Positions 35,252 to 45,281 are shown, counted from the first letter of the stretch. The stretch is 64,000 nucleotides of DNA from Flavobacterium agrisoli (GCF_016522065.1 NZ_JAEHFV010000001.1:372001-436000), one strand, 5' to 3'. A program made the numbers and translations. The notes: generated from the sequence alone by a model not told the origin.

Positions 35252-35333
35252 GCGGCAATTTACAAATGAATTTTGAAGAAAATTTGAATATTTTAAATCA
35301 CTTTTTCTTTTCCTTGAAAATTTAAAACCACTG

Positions 35334-35366
35334 CAAAAAAAATGGAGTTATAAAACCCCATTTTTG
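35334..35366 (-). terminator. Terminator downstream of the broken M28 gene
   Basis: Minus-strand stem ATGGGGTT / AACTCCAT (one G-T pair) with flanking A and T runs, between the M28 gene and the response regulator gene. It separates the two transcripts. Confidence 0.75.
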
Positions 35367-35386
35367 TTACTTATTTTAAAAAAAAA

Positions 35387-36759
35387 TTAATTAAATCCTT
35401 TTTGATCAACCAAATACAGTAAAGTGGCCATTGTTGCGGCTCCCAATTCCAATTCTCTTTTGTTGATGGCATCAAACGTATCATTTGCAGCGTGATGGTA
35501 GTCAAAATAGCGTTGTGAATCTGGTTTTAAACCTGCTTTTACAATGTTTTTAGCGGTTAAATGACCAATATCCGAACCACCGTGGCCTTTTACAAAACTG
35601 TGAATTAAATATGGCTCAAAAAACGGTTTCCACGAATTGATTTTAGCAAAAGTTGTGTCGTCACATTCAAAAGAAAAACCTCTTGGTGTAAAACCACCCG
35701 AATCGCTCTCTAAGGCAAAAATGTGATTTTCTTTATTTTGTTGAGCCAATTCTTCGTATTTGGCACCACCTTTACCGCCATTTTCTTCGTTCATAAACAA
35801 AACAACCCGGATGGTATTTTTGGGTTTGTAATTTAAGTTTTTCAAAATACGAACCGCCTCCATACTTTGCACCACTCCTGCTCCATCATCGTGCGAACCA
35901 TCGGCCAAATCCCATGAATCCAAGTGACCGCCAACCACCATAATATTTTCTGGATGCTCGGTTCCTTTAATTTCGCCCACTACATTGTGCGACAAAACAT
36001 CGGGTAAGGTTTCGCAAGATTGCTTAAAATAAAAAGTCAAATTAGGGTTTACAGACAGTGATTTGCTTAATAATTCGGCACCATTGGTACTAATGGCCGC
36101 AGTCGGAATGTATTTTTCTTTTGGTAAATCGCCATAACTTTGCGTTCCGGTATGCGGAAAATCATCTAAACGCAAATTCATGGAGCGTACAATAGTGCCT
36201 AGCGCTCCAAATTTAGCTGCTTCTTTAGCGCCCGAATAACGTTGGTCGACGCAACCGCCATACGATTTAAAAGTTTCGATATTCAAAGGATCCATTGGGC
36301 GGTTAAAAAAGACGATTTTGCCTTTTACTTTTTCTCCTAAAGTGTTTAATTCTTCAATACTTTTTACTTCTATAACTGTAGCCGAAAGACCGGTTTTTGG
36401 CGTAGCAACCGAACCACCTAAGGCACAAATGGGCACAACGGTTTTGGTTTTATTGTCTAAAATATAGGCCGTTTCTTTTTCGCCTCGTACCCAATGCGGT
36501 ACCATAACTTCTTGTAAATACACTTTGTCTAACCCTAAGCTTGAGAGTTGATTTTTGGTATATTCCACCGCTTTAGCAGCATTTTCTGTTCCCGATAAGC
36601 GACTACCAATATCATTCGACAAATACTCCAACCAAGTATAACATTTGGCTTCGGTAAGTGCTTTTTTGTAAATTAACTGAATGTTTTTTCGTCGACAGTT
36701 TGTGCAATTCCTGAAATTCCTTTTAGTAGAAGAAATGCAAAAAGAATACTCTTTTTCAT
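35387..36759 (-). pseudogene. M28 family metallopeptidase (carboxypeptidase Q-like), disrupted by a 1-nt frameshift
   Basis: The main frame (35387-36631) encodes 414 residues with a PA domain (about 60-205) inserted before the M28 zinc core: GGHLDSWD (His236), SHDDGAG (Asp248), NEENGGKG (catalytic Glu pair), LESDSGG and a late His in SDIGHL. It lacks a signal peptide. Upstream, the ATG at 36759 starts a good signal peptide (MKKSILFAFLLLKGISGIAQ) in another frame that stops seven codons later. Adding one A to the A6 tract (T6 at 36684-36689 on the plus strand) joins the frames and reads on through IYKKALTEAKCYTWLEYLSN, giving about 457 residues. It is either a recent mutation, a reversible slip site or a sequencing error. 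Confidence 0.85.
36684..36689 (-). other. Poly-A frameshift site in the M28 peptidase gene
   Basis: A run of six A residues (minus strand) lies at the point where the signal-peptide frame must shift by +1 base to reach the catalytic frame. With seven A residues the reading is continuous (Asp-Glu-Lys-Asn-Ile-Gln-Leu-Ile-Tyr). Confidence 0.8.
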
Positions 36760-37120
36760 CTTAAAATTATTGTTTTTGGGGTTATTATTTTTGTTGAATA
36801 ACAATTTTGTAAAGAAACAAAATTTACCTCATTACTAAAAGGATATTTGGGATGGTGGGAGAAGAATTGTTGGTTTTTATTCTATATATAAAATTTTATT
36901 AATACAAAGATTTTGGTTTTGTTTTAAATATGAACAACTTTAAAAAATAAAAATGTTTTAAATATTTTCTTCATTTTTTACGATTTTCTGATAAAACTAC
37001 TTTAAAAATTCTCAGGTTATCCACCGACTTAGCTTTAGAAAGCCCATAGTTTTTGTTAGCAAAATATTTTGAAATGCCATCTTCAAATTTTCATAAATGA
37101 CCAGCTTTCACGTAACGCAG
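36760..37120. other. 361-bp AT-rich stretch without a gene
   Basis: No frame of useful length and no RNA gene is seen. The part next to the M28 start holds an 8-bp inverted repeat (AATTTTGT / ACAAAATT, 36803-36824) and presumably that gene's promoter, though no exact TAnnTTTG box was found. The left part (about 37005-37120) is less AT-rich and has no recognisable content. Confidence 0.5.
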
Positions 37121-37573
37121 TTAAACGTGGTATTTTTTTTCTAATCGTTTCAGTCTTTTTAAAATTCGCAAACTTCCATTTGCAGTATTCGGCAATTTCC
37201 AAAAATCAGTTTCAAACCATGCAATGCATGTAATATATGCTGATTCAATGTTTTTCTTTTTTTCATAGGCTTTTGAAAGTCTTTCATAGATCATTGGTGC
37301 GTAAATCCCTTGTTTAATTCCTTGTTTTAAAATGGAAATTTGTAAATCAATATCATTTACTTTAGTTGCATCATCATATTCAGATAAATAGTTTTGTATT
37401 TTGTATTTTTGGTCGTATTGTATCATTTTCTTATAAGCGTCGGGAAAGATTATTTTAGCAACTGAAACATACTCAGAATAATGGCTCAAACAATTTTCTA
37501 AGTACTTTTTTGTGTCTCCAGAAACTTCCATTTCAATTTCTTTTTGTCGTAAAACAGATACTTTGTCCTGCAT
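37121..37573 (-). CDS. Helical, TPR-like protein of unknown function
   Basis: This 150-residue cytoplasmic protein is helical throughout. The segment PMIYERLSKAYEKKKNIESAYITCIAWFE (split across about 95-122) has the small-large spacing of a tetratricopeptide repeat, and the preceding DLQISILKQGIKQG would be the partner helix. No other motif is visible. It starts 24 bp after the acetate kinase gene on the same strand and could be read from the pta-ackA transcript, though this is inference. Confidence 0.6.
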   Translation of the reverse strand: MQDKVSVLRQKEIEMEVSGDTKKYLENCLSHYSEYVSVAKIIFPDAYKKMIQYDQKYKIQNYLSEYDDATKVNDIDLQISILKQGIKQGIYAPMIYERLSKAYEKKKNIESAYITCIAWFETDFWKLPNTANGSLRILKRLKRLEKKYHV

Positions 37574-37597
37574 ATTGTTTAATACTTTTAGATTGCA

Positions 37598-38800
37598 CTA
37601 AGTATGGTTACTAACCAACTGATAAGCCTGATTTGCAATTTCAAATTCTTCGTCGGTTGGAATAACTAAAATTTTGGTTTTGGACTCGGTTGTGTTGATT
37701 TCTCTAAGCGATTTTGAGCGTATGGCGTTTTTTTCGGCATCTAAATCAATTCCAAAAAAGTCCATGTCGGTACAAACCAAATTTCGGATGTACGATGAAT
37801 TTTCGCCAATTCCGGCCGTAAACACAATGGCATCTAAACCATTTAATACCGCAGTGTAGGTACCTATGAATTTTTTTATGCGGTAGGCATTCATATCCAA
37901 AGCCAACTGACAGGCTAAATTTCCTTTTGCGGCCTCGCTTTCAATATCTCGTAAGTCGCTATAACCTGTTAATCCTAACATTCCGCTTTGTTTTTGTAAC
38001 AGCGTGTTGATGTCTTCTAACGAATAACCCAAGGTGTTTTTAAGGTAAAAAATGATGGATTGGTCAATATCGCCACAACGCGTACCCATAATTAAACCGT
38101 TTGTAGGACTGAAACCGAACGAATGATCGATGCTTTTGCCGTTTTTAATAGCCGTCATGCTGCAACCGTTACCCAAATGAATGGTAATGATGTTTTCGTG
38201 ATTACAATTGTTTTCTTTTAAATACGCAATAGCGGCCTCCGAAACGTATTTGTGACTGGTTCCGTGAAACCCGTATAATCGGATTTTATTTTCGGTTAAT
38301 AATTTGTTTGGTAAGGCGTATTTATAGGCCACCACGGGAATCGTTTGGTGAAAAGCAGTATCAAAAACAGCCACTTGGTGCGCCGATTTAAAAATTTCTT
38401 CCGACACATTAATTCCTTCTAAATGAGCTGGATTGTGTAACGGTGCTAAACTAAAAATTTGTCTGATTTTATTCTTTACGGAATCATCTATTTTTACGGT
38501 TTTGGTAAGTGTACTGCCACCGTGCACCACACGATGTCCCACAACTTCTATTTCGGAAGTGGATTTAATGACTCCGTTAATTTCGTTCATTAACAAATTG
38601 GCAATTTTTTGCAAACCAATTTTATGAGTGGGAACAGGCGTTACATCTTCAAACGAAACGTTATTGGTTTTATAAGTTATGTTGGAGGTTTCGAGACCAA
38701 TACGATCAATCATTCCGGTACAAATGACTTCGTTTTCGGGCATGGCCATTAATTGGTATTTAATGGAAGAACTTCCTGAATTTATAATTAAAATTTTCAT
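37598..38800 (-). CDS. ackA: Acetate kinase
   Basis: This 400-residue protein is full length for acetate kinase, which converts acetyl phosphate and ADP to acetate and ATP. Motifs: INSGSSSIKYQL at the N terminus (phosphate-binding), GHRVVHGG with the active-site Arg, AVFDTAFHQT, YGFHGTSHKYV, THLGNGCS-like HLGNGCSMTA, the MGTRCGDID loop, and FTAGIGENSSYIR near the C terminus. It lies 10 bp after pta, so the two enzymes of the acetyl-CoA to acetate route are cotranscribed. Confidence 0.97.
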   Translation of the reverse strand: MKILIINSGSSSIKYQLMAMPENEVICTGMIDRIGLETSNITYKTNNVSFEDVTPVPTHKIGLQKIANLLMNEINGVIKSTSEIEVVGHRVVHGGSTLTKTVKIDDSVKNKIRQIFSLAPLHNPAHLEGINVSEEIFKSAHQVAVFDTAFHQTIPVVAYKYALPNKLLTENKIRLYGFHGTSHKYVSEAAIAYLKENNCNHENIITIHLGNGCSMTAIKNGKSIDHSFGFSPTNGLIMGTRCGDIDQSIIFYLKNTLGYSLEDINTLLQKQSGMLGLTGYSDLRDIESEAAKGNLACQLALDMNAYRIKKFIGTYTAVLNGLDAIVFTAGIGENSSYIRNLVCTDMDFFGIDLDAEKNAIRSKSLREINTTESKTKILVIPTDEEFEIANQAYQLVSNHT

Positions 38801-38810
38801 AGTTATTTTT

Positions 38811-40904
38811 TTATAATCCTTGTGCTTGAATTGCTGTAATTACAACGGTGTTAATGATATCATCTACGGTACAACCTCGACTCAAATCGTTTACAGGTTT
38901 GTTTAAACCTTGTAACATGGGGCCAATTGCCAAAGCGCCTGTTTCTCTTTGAACGGCTTTGTAGGTGTTATTTCCTGTATTCAAATCCGGGAAAACCAAC
39001 ACACTTGCTTGTCCGGCGACTTCCGATTCGGGCATTTTGCTTTTCCCCACATTACGGTCGACTGCGGCATCGTATTGGATTGGCCCTTCAATTTTTAAAT
39101 CGGGTCTTTTTTGTTTGACAATTTCAGTGGCTTCGCGTACTTTTTCGACTTCATCTCCTTTACCCGAAGTTCCCGACGAATACGAAAGCATTGCTATTTT
39201 AGGTTCTATTCCGAATGCTGCACTTGAATCGGCGGAAGAAATAGCAATTTCGGCTAATTGTTGCGCTGTTGGATTGGGATTGATGGCGCAATCTCCAAAA
39301 ACCGAAACACGATCTTCTAAGCACATAAAAAAGATAGACGAAACTACCGAAGAATTGGGTTTGGTTTTGATAAATTGCAACGCAGGGCGAATGGTATGTT
39401 GGGTGGTATGTGCCGCTCCCGAAACCATTCCGTCAGCATCGCCTTTGTACACCATCATGGTGCCAAAATAAGAAACGTCCTCCATTAAATCGCGAGCCAT
39501 ACCAATAGTCACGTTTTTATTTTTACGCAGTTCGTAATACGTTTCTGAATAGTTGTTGTATAATGCCGAATCTAACGGATTGATGATGTTTACTTTGCTA
39601 AAATCAATATGAATTCCCAAGTCCGAAACTTTACTTTCAATACTTTTACGGTCGCCAATTACGGTCAAATCAACCACATCCATAGCCTGCAAACGTGACA
39701 CAGCAATAATGATTCTTTCGTCATTTCCTTCGGGTAATACAATGTGTTTTCGGTGCAAACGGGCTCTTTTTACCAAACTATATTGAAACATTCTGGGTGT
39801 CATTCCTTCTGCTTCATAAGTAGCTAACTTTTGAGCCAGTTTGTCTACATTAACATACTTTTCGAAAGTAGTAATGGAAGTTTCAATTTTAGGAATATTA
39901 CTAGCGTAAATTTGCGAATTAATTTTTCCTATCTTATTGGTTACACTGTAAGTACCGTCATTTACTGCAATAATTGGTACAACGGTTGCTAAACCATCAA
40001 TTAGCTTTAAAATACTTTCTTCTGGAACAATATTTCCCGTTAAAACAATTCCGGAAACCGAAGGGTAATTAGCCGATTCGTTTGCTTGTAATGCCCCCAT
40101 TATAATATCAGAGCGATCACCTGGGGTAATAACCAAAGCATTATCGCCCAAATGCACCAAATAATTATGCAATTGCATGGCTCCCACACTAAAATGTCCT
40201 GTTTGATTGTTAAGATAGTTTTCGCCAAAAAGCACTTCGGCATCCAATTCGTTTACGATTTCCTGAATAGTCGGGTGATTTAAACTGTCTATCATCGGAA
40301 TGGCGCTTACTAAGATAGAATCAGGAAGCGTTCTTTCGAGGTTTTCATTTACCAACACCACATTTTCCATTTGAATTTTATTCGCAATAACCGCTAAAAC
40401 TTCTACTTCTTTCAAACGAAACGAATCATATGTAAGATAAATGCTGTCTAAAAAATCTTCTAAATTTTTACCTACTCCCGAGCCTAAAATCAATACCGGA
40501 ATTCCTAAATTTTTTGCAATTAATACATTGGTATCCAACTCGATAGAAGTTCCCTCTCCTGTAAAACTGGTACCTTCTACTAAAACAAAATCAAATTTCT
40601 CCTCTAATTTTTTATACTTTTCAATAATCAAATCGAGTACCTCTCCTATTTTTCCTTTGTTTTTTCGTTTAATCAACTTGCTTTTGGTTATTGCATACGC
40701 ATCATCAAAAGTCATATCCAGCTTAAAATGCTTCAAAACCGTATCGATATGATTGTCGTATTCATCTTCTACAAAATCTTCGATAACGGGTCTAAAATAG
40801 CCTACTTTGGCCATTTTCCCCATCAGCATACTCATTAAACCGAGTGTTACAATCGATTTTCCGCTATGTTGTTCGCTTGTTGCTATATAAATTGCTTTAT
40901 TCAT
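38811..40904 (-). CDS. pta: Phosphate acetyltransferase, long form
   Basis: This 697-residue protein is the long Pta type. An N-terminal BioD-like P-loop domain is seen (IYIATSEQHSGKSIVTLGL at residue 4), followed by a DRTGG middle domain, then the C-terminal catalytic domain (about 370-690; VLPEGNDERI, VSGAAHTTQHTIRPALQ, SYSSGTSGKGDEVEKV and GPIQYDAAVD). It converts acetyl-CoA and phosphate to acetyl phosphate and CoA. The N-terminal domains serve regulation in homologues. It precedes ackA by 10 bp, and corA lies 18 bp upstream. Confidence 0.97.
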   Translation of the reverse strand: MNKAIYIATSEQHSGKSIVTLGLMSMLMGKMAKVGYFRPVIEDFVEDEYDNHIDTVLKHFKLDMTFDDAYAITKSKLIKRKNKGKIGEVLDLIIEKYKKLEEKFDFVLVEGTSFTGEGTSIELDTNVLIAKNLGIPVLILGSGVGKNLEDFLDSIYLTYDSFRLKEVEVLAVIANKIQMENVVLVNENLERTLPDSILVSAIPMIDSLNHPTIQEIVNELDAEVLFGENYLNNQTGHFSVGAMQLHNYLVHLGDNALVITPGDRSDIIMGALQANESANYPSVSGIVLTGNIVPEESILKLIDGLATVVPIIAVNDGTYSVTNKIGKINSQIYASNIPKIETSITTFEKYVNVDKLAQKLATYEAEGMTPRMFQYSLVKRARLHRKHIVLPEGNDERIIIAVSRLQAMDVVDLTVIGDRKSIESKVSDLGIHIDFSKVNIINPLDSALYNNYSETYYELRKNKNVTIGMARDLMEDVSYFGTMMVYKGDADGMVSGAAHTTQHTIRPALQFIKTKPNSSVVSSIFFMCLEDRVSVFGDCAINPNPTAQQLAEIAISSADSSAAFGIEPKIAMLSYSSGTSGKGDEVEKVREATEIVKQKRPDLKIEGPIQYDAAVDRNVGKSKMPESEVAGQASVLVFPDLNTGNNTYKAVQRETGALAIGPMLQGLNKPVNDLSRGCTVDDIINTVVITAIQAQGL

Positions 40905-40922
40905 TTTGGATAAATTTTATAA

Positions 40923-41993
40923 TTAAAACCATTTTCGGCTTTTGAAATACAGAATTAACGCCACAACCAACAGCAACATCACGCCTAAAACGGTGTAATA
41001 GCCATAGTGATAATGAAGTTCGGGCATGTTGGTGAAATTCATGCCGTAAATTCCGGCGATGAACGTGAGCGGAATAAAAATGGCCGAAACAATGGTTAAG
41101 GTTTTCATTATTTCGTTCATTTTATGATTTTGAGCCGAAAAATAAAAATTAGAAGCACTTTCTAATAAATTCATATCCGAGTCAATTTGCTCTAATAATT
41201 CGATCGATTTTTGATGCAAACGCGAGAAAAAAACATAACTTTCTTTTTCTAAAACATTAAAAATATGGTCGGATTTAATGCTTTTAATTTCGAATAAAGA
41301 ATCTCGTAACGGAATAATGGCTCTTTTTAAAAAATGAAAATTATCGCGGTGTTTTTCAATTTTTTCCAAAAGCAATGGGTTGGAATCGGTTTTAGTTAAG
41401 ACAATCAGCTTTTCTATTTTATCTTCTTCATTTTCAATGGTAATGTAAAAATTTTCCATTACGGCATCGAGTAACAAATACAACAAATAGCCTATCTTTT
41501 TAGACCGAACCATACCGGTGTGGGTACGTAATCGCTCTCGAATGTGTGTGAAAAAATCACTTCTTTTTTCTTGAAAAGAAATCAACAAGCCCTCTTTGAT
41601 TAAAAAACTAATTTGCTCTACTTTAATATCGTCTAAATTTGGACTGGGTAAAATGGATTTTATGATAAAAAATAAATTTTCGGGGTTTTCTTGAAAGCGG
41701 GTTCTTTTGTGAATGTTTAAAATATCGGTTAAAATAAAATCATCTACAGCAAAACATTCCCCCAACTTTTTTATCAACTCCAAATCATTCAATCCGTGTA
41801 CGTTGAGCCAATTGTTTTTAGTTAAATCAATTTTAGAATTGATTTGATTGCTTTTTAAATCTTGAAATTCTTGTATCGAACTGTCGTTGTAAACAAACAA
41901 TTGCATTTCGGAAGAAATGGCTTTGTGTTTTCCGGTGTATTCTAATTTATTAGGTTGTGTTTTGCGGACTTTTCGGAATTTAATTTTTCTCAT
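40923..41993 (-). CDS. corA: CorA-family magnesium/cobalt transporter
   Basis: This 356-residue protein has a cytoplasmic alpha/beta N-terminal domain, a long stalk helix and two C-terminal membrane helices (about 295-317 and 330-350). The signature YGMNF is at the end of the first one, where it forms the selectivity entry. The preceding IFIPLTFIAGI is typical. The pentamer imports Mg2+ passively. The gene lies 18 bp before pta on the same strand, so they probably share a transcript; a functional link to acetate metabolism is not implied. Confidence 0.95.
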   Translation of the reverse strand: MRKIKFRKVRKTQPNKLEYTGKHKAISSEMQLFVYNDSSIQEFQDLKSNQINSKIDLTKNNWLNVHGLNDLELIKKLGECFAVDDFILTDILNIHKRTRFQENPENLFFIIKSILPSPNLDDIKVEQISFLIKEGLLISFQEKRSDFFTHIRERLRTHTGMVRSKKIGYLLYLLLDAVMENFYITIENEEDKIEKLIVLTKTDSNPLLLEKIEKHRDNFHFLKRAIIPLRDSLFEIKSIKSDHIFNVLEKESYVFFSRLHQKSIELLEQIDSDMNLLESASNFYFSAQNHKMNEIMKTLTIVSAIFIPLTFIAGIYGMNFTNMPELHYHYGYYTVLGVMLLLVVALILYFKSRKWF

Positions 41994-42183
41994 TTACGAA
42001 TGAATTACAAAGTAATATTACAAAAAAAAAATTGGAATTTTCTTAGAAACGCTTATCAAAATTAGCTTTTAAACAAAATTGAGTTCTTTCTTTAGGAATT
42101 CAATTATAGTCAAAATTACGTGTTGTATTTAGGAGAAAACACGACATTTATCAGGAAAGTAATTTTTACCTTCAGCAATGAAA

Positions 42184-42212
42184 TAAAAAAACTGTCGCAA
42201 CGGACAGTTTTA
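42184..42212 (-). terminator. Terminator after kdsB
   Basis: Minus-strand stem AAACTGTC / GACAGTTT with a 6-nt loop, then a T-run. It sits 4 bp past the kdsB stop. Confidence 0.85.
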
Positions 42213-42215
42213 AAA

Positions 42216-42941
42216 TTATAAAAGCAAACGGGCTCGTTCTAAATCTTCGGGTGTGTCAATTCCAATTCCAACGTGAGCTGTTTCAACCATTTTAATTCGT
42301 TTTCCAAATTCCAAATAACGCAATTGCTCTAGTTTTTCTGAGGCTTCCAAGCTTTTCATCGGCAAGTTGTAAAAATCTAGTAGCGCTTGTTTTCTAAAAG
42401 CATAAATGCCAATGTGTTGAAAATAACGCACACCTACATTTTGCTCTCTTGGATAAGGAATTACCGAACGCGAAAAATACAAAGCAAATTGCGATTGATC
42501 GACCACTACCTTCACATTGTTTGGATTATTGATTTGATCGGAATTTGTTATTTCGCGCATTAACGAAGCCAAATCTACTTTTTTGTCAGCATCAGTTTTA
42601 AAAACCGAAATCAATTCTTTTAAAGGTTCTGCTGCCGTAAAGGGTTCATCACCTTGTACATTTATCACGACATCTACATCCATATTAGCAACGGCTTCGG
42701 CAATGCGGTCACTCCCCGATTCGTGTTCTTTTATGCTCATAATAGCTTTGCCCCCATTTGTTGTAATTTCTTTAAAAATTAAATCGGAGTCGGTTACTAC
42801 AAAAACATCGTCAAATAATTGGGTATTTAAGGTCGCTTCATAAGTTCTTAGAATTACCGATTTTCCGCCTAAATCTTGTAATAATTTTGCCGGAAAACGA
42901 GTTGAAGCATAACGCGCTGGAATGACAGCAATAATTTTCAT
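42216..42941 (-). CDS. kdsB: 3-deoxy-manno-octulosonate cytidylyltransferase
   Basis: This 241-residue protein activates Kdo with CTP to CMP-Kdo for the lipopolysaccharide inner core. The nucleotide-binding start [16 protein letters not shown] is textbook, followed by [24 protein letters not shown] and the sugar-side stretch [16 protein letters not shown]. Length matches the family. It is the last gene of a minus-strand group with the dioxygenase (31 bp upstream) and possibly glmM, and ends at a clear terminator. Confidence 0.97.
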   Translation of the reverse strand: MKIIAVIPARYASTRFPAKLLQDLGGKSVILRTYEATLNTQLFDDVFVVTDSDLIFKEITTNGGKAIMSIKEHESGSDRIAEAVANMDVDVVINVQGDEPFTAAEPLKELISVFKTDADKKVDLASLMREITNSDQINNPNNVKVVVDQSQFALYFSRSVIPYPREQNVGVRYFQHIGIYAFRKQALLDFYNLPMKSLEASEKLEQLRYLEFGKRIKMVETAHVGIGIDTPEDLERARLLL

Positions 42942-42972
42942 AATATAATTTAATTATTTGTATTGTAACAAC

Positions 42973-43803
42973 TTATTGTATTTTAACCGAAGTCATACTT
43001 AAAGAACCTGCCAACAATTTATCATTAAATAAATGCAGCTCTTCGGAATTGTTTTTAAGTCCTAATGTATAGACCAAAGGCAAATAATGGTCGGGTGTTG
43101 GGATGGCCAATTGAATGGCTTTTCCTGCTTTTTCAAAATGAATTAACGGTTCAAAATTACCATTTTTTAAATGATTATTAATGGTTTCTCGCGCTTCAAT
43201 TGCCCAATCATAACCGTAATCTACCCGGTTGATGTTAGCAAAATCAACCATTCTTAAATTGTGCACGATGTTTCCGCTGCCTATAATTAAAATACCTTTG
43301 TTTCGTAATTTTTGCAATTTGCTGGCTAATTCAAAATGATACGCTCCAGGTTTGGTGTAATCGATACTCATTTGAATTACAGGAATGTTGGCCTCAGGAT
43401 ACAGATGTTTTATAACGCTCCAAGCGCCGTGATCCAAGCCCCAATCAAAATCGAGTTCTATAGGTGTTGGCTCCAGTAATTTTTGTGTTTCTATAGCCAA
43501 TTCGGGACTACCCTTTGCTGGATATTGTACCTCATATAATGCTTTCGGAAAACCGCCAAAATCATGAATGGTTGGAGGCATTTGCATGGCTGTGACTTTC
43601 GTTCCTTTAGTAAACCAATGAGCCGAAATACATAAAATGGCATTCGGTTTTGGAATGGTTTTGGCTACTGCTCTAAAACCAGCAACAAATTCGTTCTCTT
43701 CAATTGCATTCATCGGATTTCCGTGACCTAAAAACAAAACCGGCATTTTTTCGGTAGCCGAAAATGTTTCAGAAAGAGTACTTAAATCATTTAAAGTTGG
43801 CAT
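42973..43803 (-). CDS. ygiD: DODA-type extradiol dioxygenase (YgiD-like)
   Basis: This 276-residue protein belongs to the LigB superfamily. Metal-binding histidines are seen in FLGHGNPMNA, in SAHWFTKG and in IIGSGNIVHNL, and the active-site GLDHGAWSVIKHL is intact. YgiD cleaves the ring of L-DOPA and related catechols; the true substrate here is not known. It lies between glmM (a terminator separates them) and kdsB, 31 bp before the latter. Confidence 0.9.
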   Translation of the reverse strand: MPTLNDLSTLSETFSATEKMPVLFLGHGNPMNAIEENEFVAGFRAVAKTIPKPNAILCISAHWFTKGTKVTAMQMPPTIHDFGGFPKALYEVQYPAKGSPELAIETQKLLEPTPIELDFDWGLDHGAWSVIKHLYPEANIPVIQMSIDYTKPGAYHFELASKLQKLRNKGILIIGSGNIVHNLRMVDFANINRVDYGYDWAIEARETINNHLKNGNFEPLIHFEKAGKAIQLAIPTPDHYLPLVYTLGLKNNSEELHLFNDKLLAGSLSMTSVKIQ

Positions 43804-43814
43804 AAGCGCTTATT

Positions 43815-43851
43815 AAAAAATAACCCCTAAAATTTTTAATAGTAGGGGTTA
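43815..43851 (-). terminator. Terminator after glmM
   Basis: Minus-strand stem AACCCCTA / TAGGGGTT with a 13-nt loop, followed by TATTTTTT. It lies 9 bp beyond the glmM stop. Confidence 0.8.
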
Positions 43852-43859
43852 ATTCTAGA

Positions 43860-45248
43860 TTAAATTCCAGCAATTTGTTTAATTTCATTTACAATTCGCT
43901 CTGCTAAAATATCGGCATCATATTGAGAAGGTGCTTCTGTATAAATTCGGATAATTGGCTCGGTATTCGATTTACGCAAATGAACCCATTCGGTTTCAAA
44001 ATCAATTTTTACACCATCAACCGTTGAAATATTTTCATTTTTATACTTCTCTGTCATTTGAGTCAAAATAGCATCAACGTCAATTTGTGGCGTTAATTCA
44101 ATTTTATTTTTGCTCATAAAATACTGCGGATAAGAAGCTCTTAATTCGGCAACCGTTTTATCTTGACCTGTTAAATAGGTTAAAAATAAAGCAACTCCCA
44201 CAAGTGCATCTCTACCGTAGTGAATTTCAGGATAAATGATTCCACCATTTCCTTCACCTCCAATAATTGCGTTGTTTTTTTTCATCAATTCTACCACGTT
44301 TACTTCACCTACGGCACTTGCTTCGTAAGTTCCGCCGTGTTTTTGAGTAATGTCGCGCAATGCTCTCGAAGACGACATATTTGAAACGGTATTACCAGGT
44401 GTTTTACTTAAAACATAATCGGCAACGGCAACTAAAGTATATTCCTCGCCAAACATTTCGCCATCATTCGAAATAAAAGCCAAGCGGTCTACATCAGGAT
44501 CAACTACAATTCCGAAATCTGCTTTTTCTTCTACAACTAATTTGCAAATATCTCCCAAATGTTCTTTTAAAGGCTCTGGATTATGAGGAAAATGTCCATT
44601 AGGTTCGCAGTATAATTTAATTACTTCTACGCCCATTTGCTCTAATAATTTGGGAATAATAATACCTCCCGAAGAATTCACACCATCTACCACCACTTTA
44701 AATTTAGCCGCCTTAACGGCTTCAATATCAACCAAAGGCAAATTTAATACTTCATCGATGTGAATATCCATGTAAGCATCATTAACTACAATTTCGCCAA
44801 GAGTATCTACATCCGAAAAATCAAAAGCTTCGGCTTCAGCAATTTCTAATATTTTCGCTCCTTCGGCTCCGCTTAAAAATTCACCTTTAGCATTTAACAG
44901 TTTTAAGGCATTCCATTGCTTTGGATTGTGGGAAGCTGTCAAAATAATACCGCCATCTGCTTTTTCAAGCGGTACCGCTACTTCAATCGTTGGTGTGGTT
45001 GACAAACCTAAGTCAATCACATCAATTCCTAAACCAATTAAGGTATTTACCACTAGGTTATGAATCATTGGACCCGAAATTCTGGCATCACGGCCAATCA
45101 CAACCGTTAACTTGTTTTTATCTGTATTTTGTTTTAAAAAAGTTCCGTAGGCCGAAGCGAATTTTACTGCATCTACGGGGGTTAGGTTATCTCCTACTTT
45201 TCCACCAATGGTACCACGTATTCCTGATATTGATTTAATTAATGTCAT
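43860..45248 (-). CDS. glmM: Phosphoglucosamine mutase
   Basis: This 462-residue protein has the four-domain phosphohexomutase fold. The phosphoserine Ser106 is in ILTASHNPKQWNALK, the metal-binding loop is DPDVDRLAF, the sugar-binding GEGNGGIIYPE follows, and the phosphate-binding RKSNTEPIIRIY closes the site. It interconverts glucosamine-6-phosphate and -1-phosphate for UDP-GlcNAc; phosphomannomutase activity cannot be excluded. I start at 45248 (MTLIKSISGIRGTIGG). The frame runs on to 45431, but a -7 box at 45274-45281 and the unrelated extra 61 residues argue against that. Confidence 0.93.
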   Translation of the reverse strand: MTLIKSISGIRGTIGGKVGDNLTPVDAVKFASAYGTFLKQNTDKNKLTVVIGRDARISGPMIHNLVVNTLIGLGIDVIDLGLSTTPTIEVAVPLEKADGGIILTASHNPKQWNALKLLNAKGEFLSGAEGAKILEIAEAEAFDFSDVDTLGEIVVNDAYMDIHIDEVLNLPLVDIEAVKAAKFKVVVDGVNSSGGIIIPKLLEQMGVEVIKLYCEPNGHFPHNPEPLKEHLGDICKLVVEEKADFGIVVDPDVDRLAFISNDGEMFGEEYTLVAVADYVLSKTPGNTVSNMSSSRALRDITQKHGGTYEASAVGEVNVVELMKKNNAIIGGEGNGGIIYPEIHYGRDALVGVALFLTYLTGQDKTVAELRASYPQYFMSKNKIELTPQIDVDAILTQMTEKYKNENISTVDGVKIDFETEWVHLRKSNTEPIIRIYTEAPSQYDADILAERIVNEIKQIAGI

Positions 45249-45273
45249 TTTAAAATTTTTGGTTATTTGGTTA

Positions 45274-45281
45274 CAAATATA
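45274..45281 (-). promoter_or_regulatory. -7 promoter box of glmM
   Basis: TATATTTG on the minus strand matches TAnnTTTG exactly, 25 bp before the chosen ATG. A TTTG lies 15 bp further upstream, slightly close for a -33 element. Confidence 0.55.

Noticed and set aside
38965..39471. A 168-residue open frame on the plus strand inside pta
   Set aside because: It is antisense to the conserved catalytic domain of pta, has no family features and mirrors the codons of the real gene.
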